64,000 bases of DNA from Hymenobacter sp. J193 (GCF_024700075.1 NZ_JAJONE010000001.1:2322001-2386000), one strand, 5' to 3'; shown: positions 42,619 to 51,702, counted from the first letter of the stretch. Notes: generated by a model not told the origin, from the sequence alone. Program-made: numbers and translations.

Positions 42619-43227
42619 ATGCTTGATCCAGCCGCCGCGCCGCCCATTCACCGCCACTTTCTGCTGCACAAGCCCTACGGCTACCTCAGCCAGTTTCGGA
42701 GCGAGGCACCCCGCGAGGTCCGTAAAAAGCACTTTTTGGGCGAGCTGTACGACTTTCCGGAGGGTACCATGGCCATCGGCCGCCTGGATGAGGCCAGCGA
42801 AGGACTACTGCTGCTCACTACTGATGGCAAGCTGAGCGAGCTGGTGCGCAGCCGCCACGTGGAAAAGGAATACTACGCCCAGGTAGATGGCCTGATAACC
42901 GACGAAGCCTTGTCGCAGCTCCGGGAAGGCGTGGAAATCGGGCTGCACGGCGACAAGTACCGCACCCTCCCCTGCCAGGTGTACCGCCTGCCCGCCGCGC
43001 CCGACCTGCCGGCCCGCGCCCGCCGCATCCGCGACGAGCGGCACGGCCCCACCAGCTGGGTAAGCATCACCGTGACGGAAGGCAAATACCGGCAGGTACG
43101 CAAGATGACGGCGGCCGTGGGTTTTCCTACCCTGCGGCTGGTGCGCGTGCGCATTGGCGAGGTCACGCTGTCCGGGCTGGCAGGCGGCGCAGTGCGGGAG
43201 GTACCCGACTTCGGCCCTCTGGGCTGA
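42619..43227 (+). CDS. RsuA/RluE-type pseudouridine synthase
   Basis: A 202-residue protein without an S4 domain. It has the RsuA-family segments HFLLHKPYGYLSQFRSE, the catalytic-Asp motif MAIGRLDEASEGLLLLT near residues 51-67, and SRHVEKEYYAQVDG, SVTVTEGKYRQVRKM-like VTEGKYRQVRKMTAAVGFPT and LRLVRVRIG. RluE modifies U2457 of 23S rRNA; that or a related site is likely. The start is the ATG at 42619; an upstream TTG at 42613 is possible. Confidence 0.88.
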   Translation: MLDPAAAPPIHRHFLLHKPYGYLSQFRSEAPREVRKKHFLGELYDFPEGTMAIGRLDEASEGLLLLTTDGKLSELVRSRHVEKEYYAQVDGLITDEALSQLREGVEIGLHGDKYRTLPCQVYRLPAAPDLPARARRIRDERHGPTSWVSITVTEGKYRQVRKMTAAVGFPTLRLVRVRIGEVTLSGLAGGAVREVPDFGPLG

Positions 43228-43311
43228 TATAAAACACTGCCCGAAGCTGGCCGGGGAAGTTTGCCGATATTCGCGCCGCGCCGACAAAACCTGTTCCCGG
43301 CGCCCCATCTT

Positions 43312-43521
43312 ATGGACGTAAAAGACAGCAACGGCGCCCTGCTGCAGGACGGCGACTCGGTGCACATCATCAAAGACCTGAAAGTGAAAGGCTCTTCCAC
43401 CGTGCTCAAGCGCGGTACGGTGGTCAAGAACATTCGCCTTACCAACAGCCCTGAGGAAGTGGAAGGCCGGGCCGGGGGCTCGATGATGGTGCTCAAAACC
43501 GCTTTCGTGAAGAAGGCCTAA
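43312..43521 (+). CDS. PhnA/YjdM-domain protein (zinc-ribbon-less)
   Basis: A 69-residue protein, [20 protein letters not shown] followed by [20 protein letters not shown]. It matches the C-terminal PhnA domain of YjdM-type proteins (historically 'alkylphosphonate utilization'), a small SH3-like barrel. The zinc-ribbon N-terminus of E. coli YjdM is absent, as in many Bacteroidota homologues. No phosphonate genes lie nearby, so the historic role should not be assumed. The ATG at 43312 is the evident start. Confidence 0.85.
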   Translation: MDVKDSNGALLQDGDSVHIIKDLKVKGSSTVLKRGTVVKNIRLTNSPEEVEGRAGGSMMVLKTAFVKKA

Positions 43522-43823
43522 CCCTCAGCTGGCCATCCAGCACCGGTGGCTCCGGTCAGCGGCAGGGCGTACTTGCCGGAATAAGCATTAGCTTTGCACT
43601 ACCGTAGCTCAGCACCCGGGCACTTAGCCGATGGTTTGAGCAACCGAGGGCGGCCGCGGACTAAGGTTCCGCGCCGACTCCACGCCGGCTTTATCTTCTA
43701 TCCAATATATTGGCAGCCCGGAGTGAACCTTCAGGAGATTAAGCGTGTATATTTTCATTATCTAGTGCCCCTTTCTCCCGGCTTTGCTCGTCTAAGCGGA
43801 TATCATCACGACTACACCACCAC
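43522..43823 (+). promoter_or_regulatory. Promoter and long 5' leader of the cold-shock gene
   Basis: TAGCTTTG at 43588-43595 is an exact TANNTTTG -7 box of Bacteroidota; a weak TTGC lies upstream at about the -33 position. If used, the transcript would have a leader of about 220 bases before the cold-shock start codon, recalling cspA-type regulated leaders. I see no strong hairpin or T-run in it and no ORF. Confidence 0.4.
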
Positions 43824-44281
43824 ATGGCCAGATCACAAGCCACCTTCGGCAAGAAGGAAAATGAAAAAAAGCGCCTGAAAAAGCGCAACGATAAGGCTGA
43901 CAAAAAGAAGAGCGCCAGGCCAACGCCAAAAAAGGGCAGAACCTGGAAGATATGCTGGCCTATGTAGATGAGGATGGCAACATCACCGCTACGCCTCCGG
44001 ACCCTACCAAGAAGAAAAAGGAAATCAAGGTAGAGGACATCCGCATCAACGTGATGAAGCAGGAAGACATGGCCCCGGAAGACCCTATCCGCAAGGGCGT
44101 GGTGTCATTCTTCAATGACTCCAAGGGATACGGCTTCATCAAAGACCAGCAAACGCAGGAAAGTATTTTCGTGCACGCCAACAACCTCATCAATCAGATC
44201 AAGGAAAATGATAAGGTTTCGTTTGAGGTGGAAATGGGCCCGAAAGGCCCCGCTGCCGTGCGCGTGAAGCTGGAAAGCTAA
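43824..44281 (+). CDS. Cold-shock domain protein with basic N-terminal extension, apparent frameshift
   Basis: The C-terminal 65 residues are a cold-shock domain with both RNA-binding motifs (KGYGFI and SIFVHANN). Upstream is a lysine-rich extension typical of Bacteroidota family members. The full protein starts MARSQATFGKKENEKKRLKK at 43824, but this frame runs into a stop after about 47 codons. Adding one A to the A5 run at 43902-43906 gives KKEERQANAKKGQNLEDMLA and restores one protein of about 152 residues. Otherwise only the part from 43952 is readable. Likely a sequencing error. Acts as an RNA chaperone. Confidence 0.85.
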
Positions 44282-44306
44282 GCCTGTTCTGTTATTTGCT
44301 ATAAAG

Positions 44307-44353
44307 ACGCCTGCCGTACCGTGCTCTGCGCGGACCGGCAGGCGTTTTGGCAT
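44307..44353 (+). terminator. Terminator of the cold-shock gene
   Basis: ACGCCTGCCG pairs with CGGCAGGCGT, followed by TTTGGCATTTTT. Lies 26 bases past the stop codon. Confidence 0.8.
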
Positions 44354-44417
44354 TTTTGCCAGGGTATCCTCCTTAGTTGGGGTGCCGGCCTTGGCGCTGT
44401 CTCCATACAACTCTCAC

Positions 44418-44425
44418 TAGCTTTG
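44418..44425 (+). promoter_or_regulatory. Possible -7 box of the rlmF promoter
   Basis: TAGCTTTG matches the Bacteroidota TANNTTTG consensus, 50 bases before the rlmF start codon. The upstream -33 TTTG is not well formed (TTGG at 44391). Confidence 0.35.
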
Positions 44426-44475
44426 CTGGCGGCCCGGCGCTTTGGCGGAAGGCCAGTTTTCTTTTCTGCCTGCCC

Positions 44476-45461
44476 ATGAGCCAATTGCCCCACGACCCCG
44501 CCGCCGAGAAAGAAGGCCTACACCCCCGCAACCGCCACCGGGGCCAGTACGATTTTGCCCGGCTCAGTCAGGTGATGCCGGAACTGGCGCCTTTGTGGCC
44601 ATAAATCAGTACCAGACCACCACCATCGACTTTGCTAATCCTGCGGCGGTGAAGGCCCTGAACAAGGCCCTGCTCAAGCAGTTTTACAACGTGCCCAACT
44701 GGGATATTCCGGCCGGCTACCTCACGCCGCCCATTCCGGGCCGCGCCGACTACGTACACTACACGGCCGATCTGCTGGCCAGCGTGAACGAAGGTGTGGT
44801 ACCCACCGGCCGTATGGTACGGGTGCTGGACGTGGGCGTGGGCGCCAACTGCATCTATCCCATCATCGGGCACCGGGAGTACGGCTGGAAGTTTGTGGGC
44901 TCCGATGTGGACCCGGCGGCCGTGCGCATGGCCCGGCAGATTGCAGCTAGCAACCCTTCCCTCGCGGGTGCGGTGGAAGTACGCCTCCAGCCCAAGTCTA
45001 CCGACATCTTCAGCGGAATGGTGAAGCCCAACGAGTTCTTCGACCTGACTTTGTGCAATCCGCCTTTCCACGGCTCACCGGCCGAGGCCGAGGCCGCCGG
45101 CCAGCGCAAGGAGCGCAACCTGGGCACGGCCAAAACCGCTCCGTCCACTCCCAACTTCGGGGGGCAGTCGTCGGAGCTGTGGTACCCTGGCGGCGAGGCC
45201 ACGTTTCTGTGGCGCATGGCTGAGGAAAGTGCCCTCAACCGTCATAACTTCTTCTGGTTTACCACCCTGGTATCGAAAAAGGAAACCCTGCCCGGCCTGT
45301 ACAAGTCGCTGAAGAAGCTGCAGGCCACCGACGTGCGCACCATTCCTATGACCCAGGGCCACAAAATCAGCCGCCTCGTAGCCTGGACGTTCCTTGACGC
45401 GGAGCAGCAGCAAGCCTGGCGCACCAAGCGCTGGGGCGCTCAGCCAGCACCGCAGGTATAA
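44476..45461 (+). CDS. rlmF: 23S rRNA (adenine-1618-N6)-methyltransferase RlmF, apparent frameshift
   Basis: The start [20 protein letters not shown] followed by [19 protein letters not shown] is the RlmF N-terminus, but this frame stops at 44604. The body continues in the next frame: [20 protein letters not shown], the SAM site [16 protein letters not shown] and the catalytic NPPF in [11 protein letters not shown]. Adding one T to the T3 run at 44592-44594 restores [12 protein letters not shown] and a normal protein of about 328 residues. The enzyme methylates A1618 of 23S rRNA. Probably a sequencing error. Confidence 0.9.
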
Positions 45462-45597
45462 AACATGCACTGAGCGGCGCAGCAAAATCGGTTTTTCGTC
45501 TTGCAGCTCACATCATCAGGGGATTGACGGGCAGGTGGCGCGTGGCGTACCTTTCGCTTTGCCGGGCGCCACCGCCACCAAGCGCCGGCAGCCTGCT

Positions 45598-46584
45598 ATG
45601 ATTCTTGCCGCTTCTGCTCCTGTCTCCCGCTTCGAAACCCTGCGCCGGTGTGCTTCTGACCCCAATGCCTACGCCGCGCTGCAACCCAACCTGCGGTACT
45701 TCGACCACCCGGCTGGCTTCCTGGCTTACCGCCGTACGCTGGCCGGCAATGTGGTCCTCGGCGACCCTATTGCCGGGCCCGTTGAGCGACCGGCTCTGCT
45801 GCGGGCCTTTCTGCAGCAGCATCCCCGAAGTATATTCGGGTACTTGAGTGAAGATGCCGCCGCGGCTCTGGCGCAGGCTAGTGCGCACCCCATGCGGTTT
45901 GTGCGCATTGGTACGGAGCGCTGCCTGGATCTGACGTGTCCGCGGGTATTTTCGGCCTCCACGCGGGGAGCCCTGAAAAAGGCTGGTAAGGCTCAGCTTA
46001 ACCTGGCGGAGCGCAACTTGGCCGAGCTGAGTGCCACCGAACGGGAGCAGCTGCAAGCCATCAACCAGGAGTTTATTCGCCTGTCGCCAGCCCAGAAAGA
46101 AATTGGCTTTATCTCCCGCTTGCTCCAGTTCACGCATGAGCCCGACGTACGTTTTTTCGTCATTCAGGCCGGGCCTGAACGCACGGCGCTGGGCTTTTGC
46201 GTGCTCGACCCTTGGTACCAGGATGGGGGGCTGAAGGGCTACCAGCTGCACCAGTTCCGGCTGCTGCCCACCAAAATCTGGGGCGTATTCTTATCAGTAG
46301 TAGCTATGCTGGCCGGGCAGCTCCAGGCAGAAGGCTACCAGTACCTGTCGCTGGGTGGGTGCATCGGCCCTGCCAGCGGCAGTCAGCTGCTGCCGGCCTC
46401 CTCGGTCTACGACTACTGCCGGGACGTAACGTTCCGCCTTATTGACCGCTACCACCCACTCACCAACCTGTCAAAAAGCAAGCACGAGTTTGCGGGCTTC
46501 GACATGCCCCGTTATCTGGCAGCGCCGCACCGCCTGCCGCTGCTGCCCCTGGCCCGGCTGGCGCGCGCCAACCATATTCTGTAG
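45598..46584 (+). CDS. DUF2156 / phosphatidylglycerol lysyltransferase C-terminal-like protein
   Basis: A 328-residue soluble protein with a tandem GNAT-like fold. LQPNLRYFDHPAGFLAYRRT, VVLGDPIAGPVERPALLRAF and RFVRIGTERCLDL belong to the first half, and FVIQAGPERTALGFCVLDPW and HPLTNLSKSKHEFAGFD to the second. These are signatures of the DUF2156 domain at the C-terminus of MprF. The MprF membrane part is missing, so this stand-alone protein may transfer an aminoacyl group to lipid or another acceptor. ATG 45598 is chosen; the frame is open upstream but without family similarity. Confidence 0.75.
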   Translation: MILAASAPVSRFETLRRCASDPNAYAALQPNLRYFDHPAGFLAYRRTLAGNVVLGDPIAGPVERPALLRAFLQQHPRSIFGYLSEDAAAALAQASAHPMRFVRIGTERCLDLTCPRVFSASTRGALKKAGKAQLNLAERNLAELSATEREQLQAINQEFIRLSPAQKEIGFISRLLQFTHEPDVRFFVIQAGPERTALGFCVLDPWYQDGGLKGYQLHQFRLLPTKIWGVFLSVVAMLAGQLQAEGYQYLSLGGCIGPASGSQLLPASSVYDYCRDVTFRLIDRYHPLTNLSKSKHEFAGFDMPRYLAAPHRLPLLPLARLARANHIL

Positions 46585-46607
46585 CGCGCAGGCAGCTTAT
46601 CACAGCC

Positions 46608-46652
46608 AGGGCCCGGCGGCCGAAGCTATACATGCTTCGGCCGCCGGGCCCT
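46608..46652. terminator. Strong 19-bp hairpin between convergent genes
   Basis: AGGGCCCGGCGGCCGAAGC pairs perfectly with 46634-46652 around a 7-base loop. There is no good T-run on the plus side (CTGATTTACG), but its strength and position between convergent genes suggest a transcript end. Confidence 0.7.
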
Positions 46653-46672
46653 GATTTACGTAGGTCTTTGCC

Positions 46673-46903
46673 CTAAATGCTGGCGCCCTCGGTGGAGCTC
46701 AGCGTCTCGCCGGTGTTGGCGTCTATGTCGGGAGCTGTAGCGAAGCTGCCGCGTCGGGCTGCGAGGTAACCCAGGCCCAGCGCAACGAGGGCGGAGCCGC
46801 CCACCACTTTCTGGGTGGTGCTGAGCTTCTTGATTGACTTCACGGCCCCGGTAAACATGGTTTTCTTCTTTTTTCCGATTTTGGCTTTTTTCTTCTTGGT
46901 CAT
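46673..46903 (-). CDS. Small lysine-rich single-pass membrane protein
   Basis: A 76-residue protein, MTKKKKAKIGKKKKTMFTGA at the N-terminus, then the segment LSTTQKVVGGSALVALGLGY that ends in a short hydrophobic helix. The tail SFATAPDIDANTGETLSSTE is polar. The KLSTxQKxVGG motif recurs in the next gene (47039-47446), so the two are paralogues. The family is unknown to me. The ATG at 46903 begins the lysine run; 13 upstream codons look non-coding. Confidence 0.7.
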   Translation of the reverse strand: MTKKKKAKIGKKKKTMFTGAVKSIKKLSTTQKVVGGSALVALGLGYLAARRGSFATAPDIDANTGETLSSTEGASI

Positions 46904-47038
46904 GGCTATTGCAGGTAAATGAACGAGACGGATGCAGTACAAAAAAGCATGATACCGGTATCCGCAATTCGCCGGCTCAAGGTTGCCGCAAACGCAATTC
47001 TTAACATTAAATCCGACCGAGGCGGGTGATGCCGGCCG

Positions 47039-47446
47039 CTACAGGTCGTCGGGGCTGGCGGCGGGTTTCTTGCCGAATTCGCCCGCTGCTTTGCCTGTTT
47101 TAGCGGCTTTACGGCTTTTTCGGGGTGCTTCGGCCGGCACGGAAGCTGTTGCCGGCGCGGGCTTGGCGGTTGGCGGCGGGGGCGTTGCTTTAGCGGTGGG
47201 CTTGGGCTGCCACGGCAGGTTCAGGCCTGCCAGCAGCGAGTTGACACCGTCATCCTGCTTGGTCTTATCCAGGTAGAAGTAGCCGGCGGCCAGCAATACC
47301 AGGCCGCCTACCAGCTTCTGGCCGGTGCTGAGCTTGGCTATTTCATTGGTTACCTTCCGGTAGTTGCGGATGGAAAGAGCCGCTACCTCGAACAGGTCCT
47401 CCGATACAGTGTCTTTCTTCGAGTGCTTCTTTTTGTGCTTGCCCAT
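47039..47446 (-). CDS. Lysine-rich single-pass membrane protein, paralogue of 46673-46903
   Basis: A 135-residue protein starting MGKHKKKHSKKDTVSEDLFE. IAKLSTGQKLVGGLVLLAAG near residues 37-56 carries the shared KLSTxQKxVGG motif and the single membrane helix. The rest is Pro/Ala/Lys-rich and probably disordered. Being placed tandemly with its smaller paralogue, it may share regulation, though 135 bases separate the genes. The ATG at 47446 fits the motif alignment. Confidence 0.7.
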   Translation of the reverse strand: MGKHKKKHSKKDTVSEDLFEVAALSIRNYRKVTNEIAKLSTGQKLVGGLVLLAAGYFYLDKTKQDDGVNSLLAGLNLPWQPKPTAKATPPPPTAKPAPATASVPAEAPRKSRKAAKTGKAAGEFGKKPAASPDDL

Positions 47447-47683
47447 AGCGTACCTGGTATAGCGAAACGACGGCGCCGTCGGCATCAACCGGCAGCATAG
47501 CGTATTCGGAGCCCGGCCCCGGAAGGTTTCCCCTTTTGCCAGCACCGAAATCAGCTGCTGCCCGGCATTGAAGCCCGAACGGACATTCCCGCTGCGTTTC
47601 GGCAACAGGCCTCTGCCGGCCCTGTAGGCGTTCTTCCGGGCAAAACCGTATTTTGGCCTCTGGTGTAGTGTTTATCCTGAGTT

Positions 47684-49342
47684 ATGCTTACTGTATTTCT
47701 TCGTGCCCTGTTTGGCAGCCTGTTTTTCGTGCTTCTGGCCGGCTCCGGCTACGCGCAAACCGCTCTTTCGGAAGCGGAGCTGAGCGCCTTCTACGAACAG
47801 CTCAATGCCTACCGCACGGCGCGCTACCAGCCGCTGCCCGATCTGGAGGCCATCCGGCTGCCTTCCACCTTTTCGGGGGCCGATTTGCAGGCCCTGCACC
47901 TGCGGGAGCGGCACATTGTACGCGTAGACCTGGTGTACACGGCCTTCCGCCTGAACCCAACCTTCGACCAGCGCCAGCTCAACCTGAGCCGCATCCGCAA
48001 CCTGGCGGCGGGCCTGCCGGGTCTGCTTCAGGATGAGTCCATTACCTGGACGCTGGTGGAGCAAACCGGCTGCAACAGCCCCGCGGAGTGCCAGCCTTTC
48101 TTCCATGGGTTTGTGGTGTACGTGGCCCGGCACGCCACTGCCGCTACCAGTCGCGCCGACCTCGACAGCCTCACGCGCAAGCTGCGCCTGCTGGATAAAA
48201 AGCTGGCGAAGAAAAAAGCCGCCCGCAAAAAGCAAGGCAAGAAGGTAGCGTGTAATCTACCCTTTACCCGGGCCTCCACCCGCCAGATGGCCCGCCACCT
48301 GCGCCGGACGTACCGGTGCCCCCAGCGCATCGGGCAGATCATCCGGTTTGAAATGTCGGTGGATGAGCACGGTGCTACCCGGCAGGTGCGGGTGCTGCCC
48401 AACAGCAAGCTTACGTGCCCCGCAGAGCTGGAAGAAGCCATCCGCCAAAGCGTGGTGTTTGCCTCGGGGTTCTACATTCACCGGCGCCAGTTTCCATTTG
48501 AGGTGAAGGGCGCTGTGCGGCTGCCACTGGGGCCGTTTCAGCTGCTGGGCCGCCCCGATCTGGCCATTACCGACTTTTCCCTGCCCGACTCCGTGGCTCG
48601 CCTCTACCGCGTGTTTCTGAAAAAGAAGGGCAAGCGGAACTATTGTGAGGCCCGCATTACCCCGGCCGGAGAGCTGCTGGCCGACACCACGGCCCCCGAG
48701 CTGGTGCTGCCGCCCGATGCCAACGTGGTAGCCCGCGTGATGCAGCGCCACCCCGAGTGGAGCAAGGAAGTGGTGGTGACGGACGTGACCGGCAGCATGT
48801 TTCCCTACACCTACGACCTGCTGGCCTGGCTGCAGCTGAGCGTCCTCGAAGACAAGAAAACCTTCGTGTTCTTCAACGACGGCGACGACCAGCCCGACAA
48901 AACCAAGCACATCGGCAAAACCGGGGGCTTCTACTCCGTGAAAACCGACAGCTACGAGGCCATCAAGAACAAGCTGGTGGAAGCCATGAAGGCCGGCGGG
49001 GGCGGCGACGCGCCCGAAAACGACGCCGAGGCCCTGCTCCACGCCCAGCAGCTCACCTCCGACTCCACCGACCTCATCCTCATTGCCGACAACCACACCT
49101 TCCCGCGCGATACCCGACTGCTCAAAAACACCACCGCCCACGTGCGCATCATCCTGTGCGGGGTGCACGACTACATCAACCCCCGGTACCTGGCCCTGGC
49201 CCGCAAGCATGGCTTCAGCCTGCACACCATGGAAGCCGATTTGCTCGATCTGAGCAAGCTGCTGGAAGGCGAAACCATTACCATCCAGGGCCAGCTGTAC
49301 CAGGTAACCCGGGACGGATTCAAGCTGGTGCGCAAGACGTGA
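47684..49342 (+). CDS. Secreted protein with C-terminal vWA-like domain
   Basis: A 552-residue protein, signal MLTVFLRALFGSLFFVLLAG (cleavage near GYAQ). An N-terminal region of about 180 residues (WTLVEQTGCNSPAECQPFFH) is followed by a TonB-C-like segment (IGQIIRFEMSVDEHGATRQV near 220-250). A vWA-like domain (about 360-530) has the MIDAS-type motif VVVTDVTGSMFPYTYD. Later segments TDLILIADNHTFPRDTRLL and VRIILCGVHDYINPRYLALA belong to this domain. I do not recognise the whole protein as a named family. Mg-dependent binding at the envelope is the likely theme. Confidence 0.75.
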   Translation: MLTVFLRALFGSLFFVLLAGSGYAQTALSEAELSAFYEQLNAYRTARYQPLPDLEAIRLPSTFSGADLQALHLRERHIVRVDLVYTAFRLNPTFDQRQLNLSRIRNLAAGLPGLLQDESITWTLVEQTGCNSPAECQPFFHGFVVYVARHATAATSRADLDSLTRKLRLLDKKLAKKKAARKKQGKKVACNLPFTRASTRQMARHLRRTYRCPQRIGQIIRFEMSVDEHGATRQVRVLPNSKLTCPAELEEAIRQSVVFASGFYIHRRQFPFEVKGAVRLPLGPFQLLGRPDLAITDFSLPDSVARLYRVFLKKKGKRNYCEARITPAGELLADTTAPELVLPPDANVVARVMQRHPEWSKEVVVTDVTGSMFPYTYDLLAWLQLSVLEDKKTFVFFNDGDDQPDKTKHIGKTGGFYSVKTDSYEAIKNKLVEAMKAGGGGDAPENDAEALLHAQQLTSDSTDLILIADNHTFPRDTRLLKNTTAHVRIILCGVHDYINPRYLALARKHGFSLHTMEADLLDLSKLLEGETITIQGQLYQVTRDGFKLVRKT

Positions 49343-49408
49343 GCAGCCAAGTAGGGGAAGCAGGCAACGCGTAACAACCAGAGTAACTGGCGCTCCTGGC
49401 TGATACGC

Positions 49409-49429
49409 CCAAGTCGCTTGGGGTTTTTA
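49409..49429 (+). terminator. Terminator after the vWA-like gene
   Basis: CCCAAG-TCG-CTTGGG then GTTTTT. A short but well-formed intrinsic terminator 67 bases past the stop. Confidence 0.8.
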
Positions 49430-49456
49430 TACGAGGAGGCGGCTTTGCTAGCAGGG

Positions 49457-50158
49457 CTAGTGACCGTTGCGGGCCACCCGGAAGCCTAAGTCATCTATCT
49501 GGAAGCTGCGGGGGTGGCTGCGGCGGCGGTTGGTGGCCAGGCAGCCCCGGGGCTCGTCGCACCAGCCCCCACCCCGCATGATGCGGTAGGAGCCGTACAC
49601 GGCCTCGTCGTAAATATCCGAGCACCATTCCCATACGTTGCCCAGCATGTCGTAGAGGCCCCAGGCGTTGGGCAGCTTCTGGCCCACGGGCTGGGTGGTC
49701 TGCCCTGAGTTTCCTTTGTACCAGGCAATGTTGTCGAGCTCCCCGTAGCGAGTACCGGGCGTGCCGGCTTTGCAGGCATATTCCCACTCGGCCTCCGTTG
49801 GGAGCCGGTAGCCAGGGGCCAGAGGGGCGAACCGGACGGCCTCGGCTTCCGGCCCGAAATGGTAGCACGAGGTGAGGCCGGCCGCCTCGGAAAGGCGGTT
49901 GCAGAACGTCACGGCCTCGTGCCAGGAAACCATTTCCACGGGGTGCTCTTCTCCCAAGAAGCGACTGGGCGCTTCCCCCGTCACGGCCCGATACAGGGCC
50001 TGGGTGATGGGAAAGGCCGCCAGCCAGAACGGCCCGACGTCTACCTGCCACTGCCGCTTCAGCCGGTCGTCGCGCAGTTGGATTTGTCCAGCAGGAATTT
50101 CTACTAACTGTGCCTGCAGTGTATCAACAGCGGAAGCAAGGGCCGGGGAAGGGAGCAT
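49457..50158 (-). CDS. Formylglycine-generating-enzyme (SUMF1) domain protein
   Basis: A 233-residue single-domain protein: VEIPAGQIQLRDDRLKRQWQ, HPVEMVSWHEAVTFCNRLSE, YRLPTEAEWEYACKAGTPGT, MLGNVWEWCSDIY and MRGGGWCDEPRGCLATNRRR are the FGE-fold signatures. The family includes sulfatase-activating enzymes and many proteins of other or unknown role. No sulfatase is encoded nearby, so FGE activity is not implied. It starts 73 bases after the signal peptidase gene on the same strand and could share its transcript. Confidence 0.85.
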   Translation of the reverse strand: MLPSPALASAVDTLQAQLVEIPAGQIQLRDDRLKRQWQVDVGPFWLAAFPITQALYRAVTGEAPSRFLGEEHPVEMVSWHEAVTFCNRLSEAAGLTSCYHFGPEAEAVRFAPLAPGYRLPTEAEWEYACKAGTPGTRYGELDNIAWYKGNSGQTTQPVGQKLPNAWGLYDMLGNVWEWCSDIYDEAVYGSYRIMRGGGWCDEPRGCLATNRRRSHPRSFQIDDLGFRVARNGH

Positions 50159-50230
50159 GGGAAAGAAGGTAGGCTGCTGGTCAGCTAAGGCGCTGCAAGG
50201 TATAGCCCGCGCGGTACTTGTCCGTAGGCC

Positions 50231-51394
50231 CTAGCTAATAGGCCGGAACAGCCGGTCCCAGCGGATTTTGTGGAGCAAGTCGGCGTAGGGGTCGATGGAC
50301 AGCCAGACGAAGAACGCCTTGCCCACGATATGGTCTTCGGGCACGAAGCCCCAGAAGCGCGAGTCCTCGGAGTTGTGACGGTTGTCGCCCATCATAAAGT
50401 AGTAGTTCTGCTTGATGGTGTAGCTGGTTAGCGGCCGGCCATGCTGGTAGATCGTGCCGTTCTGCCAACTGATGCCCTCATTGTGCTCGTACTGGGCCAC
50501 GATGGTGTAGTACATACCCGCATTGGTCGGGGTGAGGGCAACCGTCTGGCCTTTGCGGGGCACCACCAGCGGGCCGTAGTCATCCAGCTGCCAGGTGGGC
50601 GGCTGATTGGTGGAAGCAGCGGCGGGGTTGTGGAAGTCGGCAACGCCGGGAAACAGGCTGACTGCGTACGTGGGGACGGTGAGGCCCTGAGCGTAGGGCT
50701 GACGCCGGAAGTATTCGGCTACCTCGGCCGTACAGCTGATCAGGAAGCCGGATTTACCCGTTTCCGGGTTGATGCTGGCGCGGGGCATTCCGTCCGGCTC
50801 GTTGTAATCGACCACGCCGTGCTCGTACATGGCCTGGCGGATGGCATCGTCGGGCGCGTCAACCTGCAGGAAATACGTGTTCTGCATCCGGCCGGCGGGT
50901 AGAGCGGCCGTACCATTCAGCACCACCTGGCCCCGGCGGATTTCCAGCGTATCGCCCGCAATGGCCACGCAGCGCTTGATGAGGTGGGTGCGCATATCGG
51001 CAGGCCGGTCCTGCTCATGGGGCACATGAAATACCACCACGTCGTTGCGCTGCACGGAGCTGAACCCCGGCAGGCGAAAGGCCGGCAACTGAATGGCCTC
51101 GGAGTAGCTTTTCAGCTTCGTTCCCCAGATGGTTTGGTGCGTGAGCGGCACCTGCAGTGGCGTTTGGGGCGTGATGGGGCCGTAGTGCAGCCGGCTCACA
51201 AACAGGTAGTCGCCCACCATCAGGGAGCTTTCCATGCTGGGCGTGGGGATGTGGTAAGCCTCCACCGCCGACCACCGGATGAGCGTGGCCGCTACCACGG
51301 CAAACACCACGGCATCGCGCCATTCGCGGGCGGGGCTTTTGGGTAGGGAAGGCGTGGCGGAAGTGCCGCGACGGCGGAAGTTAAAGAGGCTCAT
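50231..51394 (-). CDS. lepB: Signal peptidase I
   Basis: A 387-residue type I signal peptidase. One N-terminal membrane helix (AVVFAVVAATLIRWSAVEAY) precedes box B, IPTPSMESSLMVGDYLFVSR, with the nucleophile Ser53. The general base is Lys140 in THLIKRCVAIAGDTLEIRRG. Box E, YYFMMGDNRHNSEDSRFWGF, is near 340-360. It removes signal peptides from exported proteins at the inner membrane. The periplasmic insert between boxes D and E (about 160-320) is long, as in other Bacteroidota enzymes. All catalytic residues are present. Confidence 0.95.
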   Translation of the reverse strand: MSLFNFRRRGTSATPSLPKSPAREWRDAVVFAVVAATLIRWSAVEAYHIPTPSMESSLMVGDYLFVSRLHYGPITPQTPLQVPLTHQTIWGTKLKSYSEAIQLPAFRLPGFSSVQRNDVVVFHVPHEQDRPADMRTHLIKRCVAIAGDTLEIRRGQVVLNGTAALPAGRMQNTYFLQVDAPDDAIRQAMYEHGVVDYNEPDGMPRASINPETGKSGFLISCTAEVAEYFRRQPYAQGLTVPTYAVSLFPGVADFHNPAAASTNQPPTWQLDDYGPLVVPRKGQTVALTPTNAGMYYTIVAQYEHNEGISWQNGTIYQHGRPLTSYTIKQNYYFMMGDNRHNSEDSRFWGFVPEDHIVGKAFFVWLSIDPYADLLHKIRWDRLFRPIS

Positions 51395-51532
51395 AGAAGT
51401 TGGTGTGAAGGTGAGGAGACGTTGCGCGGTGGCGTCGATGCGCCCGGCAACAGCGGCGCGCCAGCCAATGCCCGGACGCAGCCGGTTCTCAACGCTGGCA
51501 GCCGGGCATATAGTATCCTGGCTATAAACAAA

Positions 51533-51565
51533 AAGCGGCTGAAGCCACCGGGGCTCCAGCCGCTT
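51533..51565 (-). terminator. Terminator of the YdeI-like gene
   Basis: AAGCGGCTG pairs with CAGCCGCTT; on the minus strand it is followed by TTTGTTTATAG, fitting the gene that ends at 51703. Confidence 0.7.
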
Positions 51566-51605
51566 GGGGCTTCTCCAAAAAGCCGCCTAGCGTGAAAAAG
51601 GGTAT

Positions 51606-51644
51606 GTCATGCTTCATCTGTCGTCCGTGGAGCCGAAGCATGAC
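51606..51644. repeat. Dispersed palindromic repeat, reduced copy 5
   Basis: GTCATGCTTC (51606-51615) and GAAGCATGAC (51635-51644) are the outermost parts of the two arms, perfectly inverted, with the inner arm sequences deleted. Confidence 0.65.
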
Positions 51645-51702
51645 GTTCTGTATTTTCCGAATAGGCTCACAAGTAAACGCGCAGGCTACCTCAGTCAACT
51701 TG

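Larger units (their letters stand above)
51395..51702. other. Intergenic region with terminator and repeat
   Basis: These 308 bases upstream of lepB should contain its promoter, which I cannot place. They also hold a terminator (51533-51565) and a reduced palindromic repeat (51606-51644), described separately. No ORF is convincing. Confidence 0.6.

Noticed and set aside
49457..50158. Sulfatase-activating enzyme
   Set aside because: The FGE fold is shared by many unrelated proteins, no sulfatase gene is nearby, and I could not confirm the paired catalytic cysteines.
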